Shown here piece after piece: positions 15,916 to 24,042 of a stretch of 64,000 nt of DNA. Each line of letters starts with the position of its first letter. The first letter of the stretch is position 1. The DNA is taken from NCBI GenBank assembly GCA_020638455.1, contig JACKIK010000001.1, positions 992,001-1,056,000 of the forward strand. Reading direction: 5' to 3'. The stretch comes from Hyphomonas sp. (GTDB lineage: Bacteria > Pseudomonadota > Alphaproteobacteria > Caulobacterales > Hyphomonadaceae). Below the pieces are notes generated by a model, which was given only the letters and a program-made list of their open reading frames with translations, searched no databases and had not been told where the DNA came from. The translations under genes were made by a program, and so were the position numbers.

Positions 15916-16716
15916 ATGACGTCTCGGCCGCTCGCACTCATCACCGGCGCTTCCTCCGGTATCGGAGAAGCGTTCGCCCGTGAACTCGCGCGGCGCGGAC
16001 ACGATGTTCTGCTCGTGGCGCGCCGGCTCGACCGGCTGGACACGCTCGCGGCGGGCCTGCGCGCGTCCCACGGCATCGACGCCTACACGCTCTCGGCTGA
16101 CCTCAGCCTCGCTGATGCCCACCTTCCCGTCATGGCCCGGTTGAAGGAGCTCGGTCGCCATGTCGACGTCCTGGTCAACAATGCCGGCTACAGCATCCCG
16201 CAGACCTATGCGCGCACCGACTGGTCCGCCCAGCGCGATTTCGTGATGGCGCTCGTCATGGCGGTCTGCGGCCTCACCCATGCCGTCATTCCGGGCATGA
16301 TCGAACGTGGGCGGGGCGCAATCATCAACACCGGCTCAATGGCCGGCTTTTCGCCCGGCGGGGCAGGCCACACGCTGTACCCGGCCGCCAAGGCGTTCGT
16401 CTGGAAATTCTCGCTGTCGCTGGATGCGGAGCTGCGCCGGCACGGCATTCACATCACCTGCGTCACACCCGGATTCACGGAAAGCGGCTTCGCCGCGGCC
16501 AACGGCACGGACCATCTGATGAAACAATCCCCCCGCCTGTTCGTTATGAGTGCTGAAAGCGTCGTCGCCGCGACGCTGCGCGCCAATGAGAGAGGCCACG
16601 TCCTGTGCATTCCCGGCATCCACAACAAGCTCGCGGCAGGATTCATGAAATACCTCCCGGACGGGCTCGTCGCCGCGATCATCCGCCGGGCGGCGCGCAA
16701 GTACGAAATCGAATAG
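15916..16716 (+). CDS. Short-chain dehydrogenase/reductase
   Basis: This classical SDR of 266 residues has the cofactor loop TGASSGIG at residues 10-17, the NNAG motif about residue 90, a catalytic serine in NTGSMAG about 141, and YPAAK with Tyr155 and Lys159. An arginine pair after the second strand (ARRLDR) suggests NADP(H). The C-terminus is a little hydrophobic, which some membrane-associated lipid dehydrogenases share. It lies 15 bases before a GMC oxidoreductase gene, so the two likely act on related alcohol/ketone substrates. Confidence 0.88.
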   Translation: MTSRPLALITGASSGIGEAFARELARRGHDVLLVARRLDRLDTLAAGLRASHGIDAYTLSADLSLADAHLPVMARLKELGRHVDVLVNNAGYSIPQTYARTDWSAQRDFVMALVMAVCGLTHAVIPGMIERGRGAIINTGSMAGFSPGGAGHTLYPAAKAFVWKFSLSLDAELRRHGIHITCVTPGFTESGFAAANGTDHLMKQSPRLFVMSAESVVAATLRANERGHVLCIPGIHNKLAAGFMKYLPDGLVAAIIRRAARKYEIE

Positions 16717-16731
16717 GGCCGGAGGCGCCGC

Positions 16732-18324
16732 ATGCCGGCTGAAGAACACTATGACGTCCTGATCATCGGATCGGGCGCGGGCGGTGCATCGGTGGCGCAG
16801 AACCTTGCGGAAGCCGGCAAGAACATCCTGATCCTGGAGCGTGGCGAACATCTGCCGCGCGACCCGAGGAACTGGAATTCCACCTATGTCTTCGTCGACC
16901 GCGGCTATCGCACCGATGAGCTCTGGTACGACCGGCTCGGCCACCCTTTTCATCCGAACACGCATTACTGGGTCGGCGGCAACACGACTTTTTACGGCGC
17001 CGCCCTGTTCCGCCTCCGGCACGGCGACTTCGAGGAACGCCGCCATGCGGGCGGCATCTCGCCGGCCTGGCCGATCCGCTATGAAGACCTCGCCCCCTAC
17101 TATCTTGAGGCCGAGAAACTCTGGCGCGTGCATGGTCGGCGCGGCCTCGATCCGACCGAGCCTGCAGGAGAAGCGGACTATTTCTTCCCGGCCCTTCGCC
17201 ACGATCCCGGCATTGCCGATCTCGACGCACACCTCAAGTCTCTTGGCTGGCAGCCGTCGCCGCTCCCGCTGGGTGTGATGCGGAATGACGATATTCCGCC
17301 CGTCTCGCGCTGCATCCGCTGCGAAACCTGCGGCGGCTATCCCTGCCTGCTGGGCGCCAAGGCGGACGCGCGGACGATCTCCCTCAATCCCCTGCTCGGC
17401 CTCGGAAACGTCACCCTGCGGACGAACCGCAAGGTCACACGGCTCGAAACGGACGGCTCAGGAAAATCCGTTGCCCGCGTCGTCGCCGATGGACCGGACG
17501 GCACTGAATCCTATTCCGCCGACATCGTCGTGCTTGCGGCCGGGGCCGTCAACACAGCGCTCATCCTGCTCGACTCGGCGGGTCCCGGCCATGAAGCGGG
17601 CCTCGCCAATGGCTCGGACCAGGTTGGCCGCAACTACATGTTCCACACCATGTCGGCCATGGTCTCGATGGCGGCCGAGCCGATCGACGCGCCGTTCCCG
17701 AAGACGCTTTGCGTCAATGATTTCTATTGGGGCGATCCGGCCGGCGGCTTTGACCATCCGATGGGCCAGATCCAGTTGCTCGAACATATGGACGGGCATG
17801 TTCTCGAAGGACAGATCGCCGAGGACGAACACATCCCGCCCTTCTTCGTGCCGGATTTCCTGTCGAACGCCGCTGCCAACCGCCTGCTCGCCTTCCTGCT
17901 GCTGTCGGAAGATCTGCCGCACCCGGACAATCGCGTCCGGCGCGACAATGGACGCATCCGGCTCGACTATACGCACGGCGATATTTCCGGTCACCGCCAG
18001 CTCTGCAGGCGGCTCGACCATGCGCTCGACACGTTTCACGGCCGCGAAGCGCTCCGCCATCATTTCCAGCTATCGAAAATGCTGCCGCTCTACGGAACGG
18101 CGCACATGTGCGGAACGGCGCGGATGGGCAATGATCCCCGCACCAGCGTCGTGGACGCGCAATGCAAGGCACACGAACTCGACAATCTCTACATCACCGA
18201 TTCCAGCGTGTTCGTCTCGTCCGCCGCGGTGAATCCGACCCTTACCATCGTCGCCAATGCCTGGCGCGTCGGAGACCATCTTCGCGAACGGCTCGGCGCG
18301 CCGGCTCGCACGCGCTTTGCCTGA
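16732..18324 (+). CDS. GMC-family FAD-dependent oxidoreductase with a four-cysteine motif
   Basis: This 530-residue flavoprotein has the FAD-binding GSGAGGASVAQ at about residues 13-23, the GMC substrate/active-site region with HMCGTARMG about residue 459, and the closing SAAVNPTLTIVANAWR with its conserved Asn. A notable CIRCETCGGYPC stretch (about residues 194-205) gives Cys spacing C-x2-C-x2-C-x4-C, which could bind a metal or iron-sulfur cluster. The substrate is probably an alcohol or sugar. It follows the SDR gene by 15 bases. Confidence 0.85.
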   Translation: MPAEEHYDVLIIGSGAGGASVAQNLAEAGKNILILERGEHLPRDPRNWNSTYVFVDRGYRTDELWYDRLGHPFHPNTHYWVGGNTTFYGAALFRLRHGDFEERRHAGGISPAWPIRYEDLAPYYLEAEKLWRVHGRRGLDPTEPAGEADYFFPALRHDPGIADLDAHLKSLGWQPSPLPLGVMRNDDIPPVSRCIRCETCGGYPCLLGAKADARTISLNPLLGLGNVTLRTNRKVTRLETDGSGKSVARVVADGPDGTESYSADIVVLAAGAVNTALILLDSAGPGHEAGLANGSDQVGRNYMFHTMSAMVSMAAEPIDAPFPKTLCVNDFYWGDPAGGFDHPMGQIQLLEHMDGHVLEGQIAEDEHIPPFFVPDFLSNAAANRLLAFLLLSEDLPHPDNRVRRDNGRIRLDYTHGDISGHRQLCRRLDHALDTFHGREALRHHFQLSKMLPLYGTAHMCGTARMGNDPRTSVVDAQCKAHELDNLYITDSSVFVSSAAVNPTLTIVANAWRVGDHLRERLGAPARTRFA

Positions 18325-18330
18325 CCGCCC

Positions 18331-18367
18331 AAAGAAAACGGCGCGCCCCTTACAAGGGAGCGCGCCG
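18331..18367 (-). terminator. Intrinsic terminator of hsp20
   Basis: CGGCGCGC (18339-18346) pairs with GCGCGCCG (18360-18367), with an inner CCCTT/AAGGG extension across one bulge. Read leftward it is followed by TTTTCTTT. It ends the leftward hsp20 gene and sits 14 bases past the GMC stop, so it may also stop rightward transcription. Confidence 0.8.
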
Positions 18368-18394
18368 CGATGTTCCGTTCCCGGACGCGGTCAA

Positions 18395-18874
18395 TCAGGC
18401 CGCGTTGGAAGCACTTTTCTTGCCGATCAGCTTTGGCTCGGAGGCCTTTTCGCCGCCGATCTCGATCTTGCGCGGCTTCATCGCTTCGGGAAGCTGGCGC
18501 ACGAGGTCGATCCGAAGGACGCCGTGGTTGAGGCTCGCGCCGGTCACGACAACATGGTCGGCCAGCTGGAAGCGGCGGATAAAGCTGCGCTGGGCGATGC
18601 CACGGTGGAGGAAGTTGCGGCCATCGCCATCTTCCGTCTCGGTTTTCTTGCCGGCGACAGTCAGCAGGCCTTCCTTGGTCTCGATCTCGAGGTCGGCCTC
18701 GGTGAAGCCGGCGACAGCGATCTCGATGGCGAACTCGTTCTCGTCGACGCGTTCGATATTGTAGGGCGGATAGCCCTGCGACCCGTCGAGGCGGGCAGCC
18801 TGGTCAATCATGTTTGCCATCCGGTCAAAGCCGACCATGGTGCGATAGAGGGGGGTAAGATCAATGTTCGACAT
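18395..18874 (-). CDS. Small heat-shock protein, Hsp20/IbpA type
   Basis: The 159-residue protein is an alpha-crystallin-domain holdase that keeps unfolding proteins soluble. The domain spans about residues 33-130: YNIERVDENEFAIEIAVAGF, then LLTVAGKK, HRGIAQRSFIRRFQLADHV and the GVLRIDL strand. The N-terminus MSNIDLTPLYRTMVGFDRM is typical of the IbpA class. The ATG at 18874, with AAGGA eight bases upstream, is chosen over one seven codons earlier. Its ribosome-binding site lies in a ROSE-like hairpin (18875-18937), so control is probably at translation by temperature. Confidence 0.93.
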   Translation of the reverse strand: MSNIDLTPLYRTMVGFDRMANMIDQAARLDGSQGYPPYNIERVDENEFAIEIAVAGFTEADLEIETKEGLLTVAGKKTETEDGDGRNFLHRGIAQRSFIRRFQLADHVVVTGASLNHGVLRIDLVRQLPEAMKPRKIEIGGEKASEPKLIGKKSASNAA

Positions 18875-18937
18875 GGGTTCAGTCCTTTCGATCAAGCAAC
18901 CGGTACGCCCCTGAACAGGAGGCGTTCGTTTTCAGGG
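18875..18937 (-). promoter_or_regulatory. ROSE-like RNA thermometer in the hsp20 leader
   Basis: Reading leftward, CGGUUGCUU (18902-18894) can pair with AAGGACUG (18887-18880) around the 6-base loop GAUCGA. The pairing leaves the G of UUGCU bulged opposite the Shine-Dalgarno AAGGA, exactly the arrangement of ROSE thermometers before small heat-shock genes of alphaproteobacteria. A second, upstream hairpin CCCTGAA/TTCAGGG (18937-18931 with 18915-18909) fits the multi-hairpin leader of that class. Melting at heat-shock temperature would free the start site. Confidence 0.72.
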
Positions 18938-19078
18938 TCGGATTTCGCGAAACCCCGGCCCGATGCGTGGCGCCGGCACGATCTCCGGCCACGGCCCGAC
19001 AGGCGGCACCGTGACAGGGAACATGTGGGGTCCTAGAAGGGGCGTTCAAGAGGCATGTGAAACAGAGAGACAGGACAT

Positions 19079-19972
19079 ATGAAGCTGGCCGTTTCCGCGA
19101 CCATGATAGCGCTCGCCATATTGGCGGGCTGCGCCCCGAAGGCAGCCGCGCCGGGCGATGCGCCGGCAGCCGCGCCCGATACGGCGCAGCCGGCCACCGA
19201 TGCGTTGCAGCAGGCCATCGACAGCGACCTGCGCTCCCCGGCCGAAAGGGCCCGCGATGTCTGGCGCCACCCGAAGGAAACGCTCGAGTTCTTTGGCGTG
19301 AAGCCGGATCAGACAGTCATCGAGATCTGGCCGGGCGGTGGCTGGTACACCAACATCCTCGCACCCTGGCTCGCCTCCGGCGGGGGCAAGCTCGTGCTCG
19401 CCGTCTTCGATCCCGCCGCCGCGCCGGACGATGAACGCCGCGCCCGCACCGAAACCCTCAATGAGGAATTCAAGGCAAATTACGCCGATCCGAAGTTCGG
19501 AACCCTCGAATACACGGTATTTTCGAGCGTCAGCGGGCCTCTCGTGGCGCCCGGCAGTGCCGATGTCATCCTCACCTTCCGCAATATCCACAACTGGATG
19601 GCCGGCGGCTACGAGCAGAAATTCTTCAATGACGCCTTTGCCGCCCTGAAGCCCGGCGGCGTTCTGGGCGTGGTCGAGCATCGCCTGCCCTCGACCGGGA
19701 CGCAGGACCCGTCCGCCAGCTCCGGCTATGTCCATGAGGACTACGTCAAGGCGCTGGCCGCCAATGCCGGCTTCGAATTCGACGGAGAATCCGAAATCAA
19801 CGCCAATCCCGACGACACGGCCGACCACCCCTATGGTGTGTGGACACTGCCGCCGGTCAGCCGCCAGCCCGGAGAGGACGAGATTCCGCCCGACGGCTGG
19901 GATCCGGCGAAATACCAGGCCATCGGCGAGAGCGACCGCATGACGCTGAAATTCATCAAGCCCGCCGAATGA
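19079..19972 (+). CDS. Exported methyltransferase-like lipoprotein (COG4798 type)
   Basis: The 297-residue product starts with a lipoprotein signal and lipobox LAGC (about residues 15-18), then an Ala/Pro-rich linker, then a class I SAM-methyltransferase-like fold: HPKETLEFFGVKPDQTVIEIWPGGGWYTNIL holds the motif I strand and glycine-rich loop, and ADVILTFRNIHNWM the motif IV region. SAM is not expected outside the cytoplasm, so the true activity or location is uncertain. It is overlapped by the next gene (ATGA), implying a shared transcript with the oxygenase. Confidence 0.75.
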   Translation: MKLAVSATMIALAILAGCAPKAAAPGDAPAAAPDTAQPATDALQQAIDSDLRSPAERARDVWRHPKETLEFFGVKPDQTVIEIWPGGGWYTNILAPWLASGGGKLVLAVFDPAAAPDDERRARTETLNEEFKANYADPKFGTLEYTVFSSVSGPLVAPGSADVILTFRNIHNWMAGGYEQKFFNDAFAALKPGGVLGVVEHRLPSTGTQDPSASSGYVHEDYVKALAANAGFEFDGESEINANPDDTADHPYGVWTLPPVSRQPGEDEIPPDGWDPAKYQAIGESDRMTLKFIKPAE

Positions 19973-20583
19973 GCCTGCGCAGCCTGTTCCCGACGCTGGT
20001 GAAGGAGACCGAAATCGGCTCCGTCGGCCTGCGCGATGCGCTCGAATCGGTGTGCTGGCTGCTGGAGGAGGAAGACCAGGCCGGCAATGACTGGTGCGAC
20101 GCGCAGGGCTATGACGGCTACACCTCCTATGCCTCGCTCGACGACCTGCCGGACCGCTTCCCCGAATTCTCCGCCCTGAAGGAGCTGCTCGACAAGGAAG
20201 CGGCCACCTTTGCGAAGGCGCTGCATTGGGACCTCGCCGGCTTCCGCCTCGAACTGGACGCCATCTGGGTCAACATTCTCGGCGAAGGCGGCAGCCACTC
20301 GAACCACATCCATCCCGGCAGTGTGATTTCCGGCACCTATTATGTCGACGTGCCGGACGGTGCCGGCAGCCTGAAACTGGAAGATCCGCGCCTCAGCCGC
20401 ATGATGGCCGCCCCGCAGCTCCTCGATGATGCACCCGAGGACATGCGCCGCTTCGTCTATCTCGAACCGAAGGAAGGCCATGCCTTCTTCTGGGAATCCT
20501 GGCTGCGCCATGAAGTGATGCCCAACCGCTCCGAAGACCCACGTGTGTCGATCAGCTTCAATTACGCCCTGATACGGGACTGA
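19969..20583 (+). CDS. Putative 2OG-Fe(II) oxygenase (TIGR02466 type)
   Basis: The 204-residue protein matches a family of predicted 2-oxoglutarate/Fe(II) dioxygenases. The core is SHSNHIHPGSVISGTYYVDVP at about residues 103-123, where the His residues are likely metal ligands. It is followed by LKLEDPR, an FFWESWLRHEVMP strand with the distal His, and RVSISFNY with the arginine that usually holds 2-oxoglutarate. The target is unknown. The ATG overlaps the stop of the methyltransferase-like gene, and a longer start would lie entirely inside that gene. Confidence 0.78.
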   Translation: MSLRSLFPTLVKETEIGSVGLRDALESVCWLLEEEDQAGNDWCDAQGYDGYTSYASLDDLPDRFPEFSALKELLDKEAATFAKALHWDLAGFRLELDAIWVNILGEGGSHSNHIHPGSVISGTYYVDVPDGAGSLKLEDPRLSRMMAAPQLLDDAPEDMRRFVYLEPKEGHAFFWESWLRHEVMPNRSEDPRVSISFNYALIRD

Positions 20584-20599
20584 AGGCAGGAGGCCTCGC

Positions 20600-20902
20600 A
20601 TGATCATTGTCACCGGCAGCGTTCGCACCACGCCCGAGACCGAGGCTCGCCTGACCGAGATCTGTATTGCCCACAGCGCCCGCTCGCGCGCCGAGCCCGG
20701 CTGTCTTGGCCACAACGTCCACGCCGATTGCGAAGACCCGGCCCGGCTCGTCTTCGTCGAATACTGGCAGGACATGGACGCGCTGAAGGTTCATTTCGCC
20801 CTACGGGAAAGCCGCGACTTCGTGAAGGAAGCCCGGCGTCTGGCTGAAGGGGGTGACCGGATGTTGATATTCGAAGCGCACGAAGTGAAGGCACCGGCCT
20901 AA
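20600..20902 (+). CDS. Antibiotic biosynthesis monooxygenase (ABM) domain protein
   Basis: This 100-residue protein is a single ferredoxin-like ABM domain, as in YgiN quinol monooxygenase: MIIVTGSVRTTPE at the start, ARSRAEPGCLGHNVHAD, then LVFVEYWQDMDALKVHF. Members are dimeric, cofactor-free oxygenases or small ligand-binding proteins. An AGGAGG site precedes the ATG. It lies 16 bases after the oxygenase gene and probably shares its transcript. Confidence 0.85.
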   Translation: MIIVTGSVRTTPETEARLTEICIAHSARSRAEPGCLGHNVHADCEDPARLVFVEYWQDMDALKVHFALRESRDFVKEARRLAEGGDRMLIFEAHEVKAPA

Positions 20903-20997
20903 GACATTGGTCTTCTGCGGCATCCCCGCCCTTGACGCAGAAGCCCCGACAGGTCATCGCCACGCGAACCCCCACGTCCTCCCAAAGCGAGCGCAAA

Positions 20998-21534
20998 ATG
21001 GACCTTTCAAAGATCAGTTCAGGCCAGAATCCGCCGGATGACCTCAACGTCCTGATCGAGGTGCCGCTCGGCGGTGACCCGATCAAGTACGAGATCGACA
21101 AGGCCTCGGGCGCCATGTTCGTCGACCGCTATCTCTACACCGAGATGCGCTATCCCTGTAATTACGGCTTCGTGCCCCACACGATGAGCCTGGACGGCGA
21201 CCCGATCGACGTCATGGTCGTCGGCAACCGTCCGCTGGTTCCGGGCTCGGTCGTGCGCGCCCGTCCTGTCGGCGTGCTGATGATGACCGACGACAAGGGC
21301 GCCGATGAAAAGATCCTCGCCGTGCCGCACCCGAAACTGACGGCGTACTACGACAAGATCGCCACCTATCACGACCTGCCGCAGACGCTTTGCGACAAGA
21401 TCGCCCACTTCTTCACCCACTACAAAGACCTCGAACAGGGCAAATGGACCCGGATCGAAGGCTGGTACGGCGTGGAAAAGGCCCGCGAGCTGATCGAGGA
21501 AGCCGTGCGTCGCGGCAAGGAAGAGAGCCTCTGA
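20998..21534 (+). CDS. ppa: Inorganic pyrophosphatase, family I
   Basis: The cytoplasmic enzyme hydrolyses pyrophosphate and pulls biosynthetic reactions forward. The 178-residue length and the sequence fit the E. coli type: VLIEVPLGGDPIKYEIDK near the N-terminus, YPCNYGFVPHT, the metal-binding DGDPIDVMV about residues 65-73, and HFFTHYKDLEQGKW. The start at 20998 gives the family's normal N-terminus MDLSKIS; an earlier start would add 22 unrelated residues. Confidence 0.96.
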   Translation: MDLSKISSGQNPPDDLNVLIEVPLGGDPIKYEIDKASGAMFVDRYLYTEMRYPCNYGFVPHTMSLDGDPIDVMVVGNRPLVPGSVVRARPVGVLMMTDDKGADEKILAVPHPKLTAYYDKIATYHDLPQTLCDKIAHFFTHYKDLEQGKWTRIEGWYGVEKARELIEEAVRRGKEESL

Positions 21535-21544
21535 AATAGGATCC

Positions 21545-21578
21545 GTGATCGAGCGCCTCTGAATCAGGGCTCGATCAC
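21545..21578. terminator. Hairpin between ppa and the carbonic anhydrase gene
   Basis: GTGATCGAGC (21545-21554) and GCTCGATCAC (21569-21578) are perfect inverted arms, with an extra CCT/AGG pairing inside. It lies between convergent ppa and the carbonic anhydrase and overlaps the latter's last codons. No strong T-run follows on either strand, so its role as terminator is only likely. Confidence 0.5.
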
Positions 21579-22187
21579 TTCGAATCGACCCGTTTTCGGA
21601 TTTCGCCAGTGCAGTTCGCCATGCTTGATGGCGAACCAGGCGCCATGCAGCTCCAGCGAACCCTCCTCCACGCGCTTGCGGACAAAGGGGAAGGTCATGA
21701 GATTCTGCAGCGAGGTCTCGATCCCTTCCAGCTCCAGCGAGAATTGCGGATTGATCGAACCGGACTCGAGCACGCGCTGGCGTGCCTCGTCCAGCAGCGA
21801 CACCCAATGCGTCACGAACTCGCCGATCGCCGGATTGCCATCCCCGGCGAGGGACGCCTGGACGCCGCCGCAGCCGCCATGTCCCATCACAACGATGTGC
21901 TGAACCTGCAGCACGTTCACGGCATATTCGAGGGCCGAGCTGACACCGTGCAGCTTGCCATCCGGCATATAGGGCGGCACGAGATTGGCGACATTGCGCA
22001 CCACGAACAGCTGCCCGGGCGCAGCGGCGAAAATGTCGGACGGCTCGGCCCGGCTGTCGGCGCAGGCGATCAGCATGATGGCCGGGCTCTGGCCTTCGCC
22101 GAGGCTCCGGTAGAGGGCTGCCTGCTGGGCATAGGTCCCTGCCCTGAAGCGCCGGTAGCCGTCGATCATTTCACTGATGGTCTTCAT
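21564..22187 (-). CDS. Beta-class carbonic anhydrase
   Basis: This zinc enzyme interconverts CO2 and bicarbonate. The 207 residues carry the zinc ligands and catalytic pair in CADSRAEP (about residues 42-49) and GHGGCGG (about 101-107), plus the typical FVVRNVANLVPPY. MKTISEMIDGYRRFRAG is a normal N-terminus for the proteobacterial group. It stands alone, divergent from a TetR regulator gene. Confidence 0.93.
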   Translation of the reverse strand: MKTISEMIDGYRRFRAGTYAQQAALYRSLGEGQSPAIMLIACADSRAEPSDIFAAAPGQLFVVRNVANLVPPYMPDGKLHGVSSALEYAVNVLQVQHIVVMGHGGCGGVQASLAGDGNPAIGEFVTHWVSLLDEARQRVLESGSINPQFSLELEGIETSLQNLMTFPFVRKRVEEGSLELHGAWFAIKHGELHWRNPKTGRFEVIEP

Positions 22188-22323
22188 CGCCTGAGTCCTG
22201 TTCCTGCCGGGGTCTGACTAGTGCATACTGCAGGAGTCGCAAGTTCAAATCGGATATTGTTTACGGCTTTGTGCTAGCGACAGATCTGATCATGTTACAG
22301 CAAGCGTCAGAAGGAGGCGGCGG

Positions 22324-22923
22324 ATGTCCACCGACACGGGTACGACACGCAAGTCCCGGAAGGGGCCGGCCCGCAGCGAGGAATCCCGTGCCGCTATCCT
22401 TGAAGCGACCCGGATCGAGCTTGCCGAGAATGGCTGGCGCGGCTTCAGCGTCGATGCCGTGGCCAAACGCGCCAGCGCCTCCAAGCAGACAATCTACAAA
22501 TGGTGGCCGTCAATCGGGGCAATGTGCGTGGATGCGGCACTGGCTCTGATCCCCGACGCACCGGATGGCGGGCGCGATCCTCAGGAGCGCATCACCGCCC
22601 TGATCGTGCCGCTGGAAGCGACGGCCCGCACCGGGAACGGCCATGCCGTTCTTCGGGGCGCCCTGCTGGCGGCGGCCGACGACCAGCATGCAGGCGAAGT
22701 CTGGCGCGCCTGGATGAACCGCGACATCCGCCAACCCATGCGCATGGTACTCGCGGAAATGGCTTCGAAGCGCGTGATCCGGCGCGATTTCGACCTCGAT
22801 GAGGTGATCGAGCAGCTGCTCGGCCCTCTCTGGCACCGGATCTGTGTAATGAAAGCGCCCGTCCGCGAGGGCTTCTGTTCCGAACAGGCACGCTACGCGC
22901 TCCGGATTTACGCCGCCATCTGA
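22324..22923 (+). CDS. TetR-family transcriptional regulator
   Basis: The 199-residue protein has an N-terminal helix-turn-helix of TetR type, RAAILEATRIELAENGWRGFSVDAVAKRASASKQTIYKWW at about residues 22-61, and a variable helical ligand-binding C-terminal half. The YKWW ending of the recognition helix is common in the family. Its 137 bp upstream gap, shared with the divergent carbonic anhydrase gene, would be the obvious place for its operator, but no clear palindrome stands out. The acyltransferase gene follows 64 bases later. The ligand is unknown. Confidence 0.88.
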   Translation: MSTDTGTTRKSRKGPARSEESRAAILEATRIELAENGWRGFSVDAVAKRASASKQTIYKWWPSIGAMCVDAALALIPDAPDGGRDPQERITALIVPLEATARTGNGHAVLRGALLAAADDQHAGEVWRAWMNRDIRQPMRMVLAEMASKRVIRRDFDLDEVIEQLLGPLWHRICVMKAPVREGFCSEQARYALRIYAAI

Positions 22924-22987
22924 CGCGCCGGCTCTCCTGTAGCACGAATCTTGCAGCGGTCTCTCGCCAGAAGGCGGGAGAAAGCAC

Positions 22988-24037
22988 ATGTCCGGCGGCC
23001 GTATCAGCTGGGTCGATTATGCAAGAGGTCTCTGCATCATCTTGATGGTGCTGGCGGCGGCCACGCTCGGCCCCGGCGAACCCTCGGCGGCCGAAAACTG
23101 GTTTGCCGCGCTCTCCGCCTGGGCACGGCCGTTTGCACTTCCCGCATTCTTCCTGATCGCCGCATTGTTCCTGCATCGCTCGGTCTTCGGTGCGAGATCG
23201 GCCTATTTCGACCGCAAAGTGTTGCATTTCGTGTATTTCTATGCCGTCTGGCTCGCACTGCAGACGGTCCTGCTCGACCCGGCAGCCCTGATCGAAGCGC
23301 CCGGCCGCCTGGTGCAGGCTTATGCCGTGGCCTGGATCGACCCGGCGGAATCGCTGTGGGTCCTGCATGCGCTAATCCTGTTCCACGTCGTGACGCGCCT
23401 TATCCGCCACCTTCATATCGGCAAGGTCCTCGCCTTCGCGGCGCTCCTGCAGGTGCTGCAACAGGCACACCTGTTCGCAACCGGCTGGTCGGTGGCCGAT
23501 CATCTTGCGCAGTACTATGTCTTCTTCTTCGCGGGCTACGCCTTCTCGCCGATCGTGTTCCAGTATGCCCGCGCGGTAACGCTGCGTGCCCCCGACGTCG
23601 CCAAGACATTCGCCATCTGGTTCTTCGTGCACACCGGCTTCGTCCTGCTCGGCTCGGCAAGCCTGCCCGTGGTGTCGCTGGTCCTCGGCCTTGCGGGCGC
23701 CATGGCCCTGGTCACCGCGGGCATAGCGCTCAGCCGCGTGCCGCACACCGGCCTCATCGGCCGCGCCGGCCGCCATGCCCTCGCAATCTATGTCGCCTAT
23801 TTCATTCCGATGGCCGTGCTGCGGGGTGCCTTCGCATTTGCCGACATCGCACCGTCTGGCGGCCTTGCGGCGCCGCTCATCGCATCGGCGTCCTTCGGCC
23901 TCGCCCTCTACGCTCACCGGCGCCTGTCGGCAACGCCACTGTCGGTCCTCTATGCCCGCCCGCAGATGTTCCGTCTGAAATCGGCCCGCTCCGGCAAGGG
24001 CGGCTCGCTGCTGCCCGCGTCTATGCGCGAAGCCTGA
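22988..24037 (+). CDS. Acyltransferase 3 family integral membrane protein
   Basis: This 349-residue protein has about ten hydrophobic segments and the opening RISWVDYARGLCIILMVLAA typical of OafA/YrhL-type acyltransferases, whose R/H near the first helix is catalytic. These enzymes move acetyl groups from the cytoplasm to extracytoplasmic sugars or peptides. The C-terminus is a short basic soluble tail (LKSARSGKGGSLLPASMREA). Substrate unknown. It may be cotranscribed with the TetR gene. Confidence 0.82.
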   Translation: MSGGRISWVDYARGLCIILMVLAAATLGPGEPSAAENWFAALSAWARPFALPAFFLIAALFLHRSVFGARSAYFDRKVLHFVYFYAVWLALQTVLLDPAALIEAPGRLVQAYAVAWIDPAESLWVLHALILFHVVTRLIRHLHIGKVLAFAALLQVLQQAHLFATGWSVADHLAQYYVFFFAGYAFSPIVFQYARAVTLRAPDVAKTFAIWFFVHTGFVLLGSASLPVVSLVLGLAGAMALVTAGIALSRVPHTGLIGRAGRHALAIYVAYFIPMAVLRGAFAFADIAPSGGLAAPLIASASFGLALYAHRRLSATPLSVLYARPQMFRLKSARSGKGGSLLPASMREA

Positions 24038-24042
24038 CGCGC

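Noticed and set aside
14293..16281. Leftward 662-codon open frame opposite the repeat protein and SDR
   Set aside because: Its Asp/Arg/Leu/Gly repeats mirror the 76-residue repeats of the sense gene, which has a signal peptide, a ribosome-binding site and a terminator.
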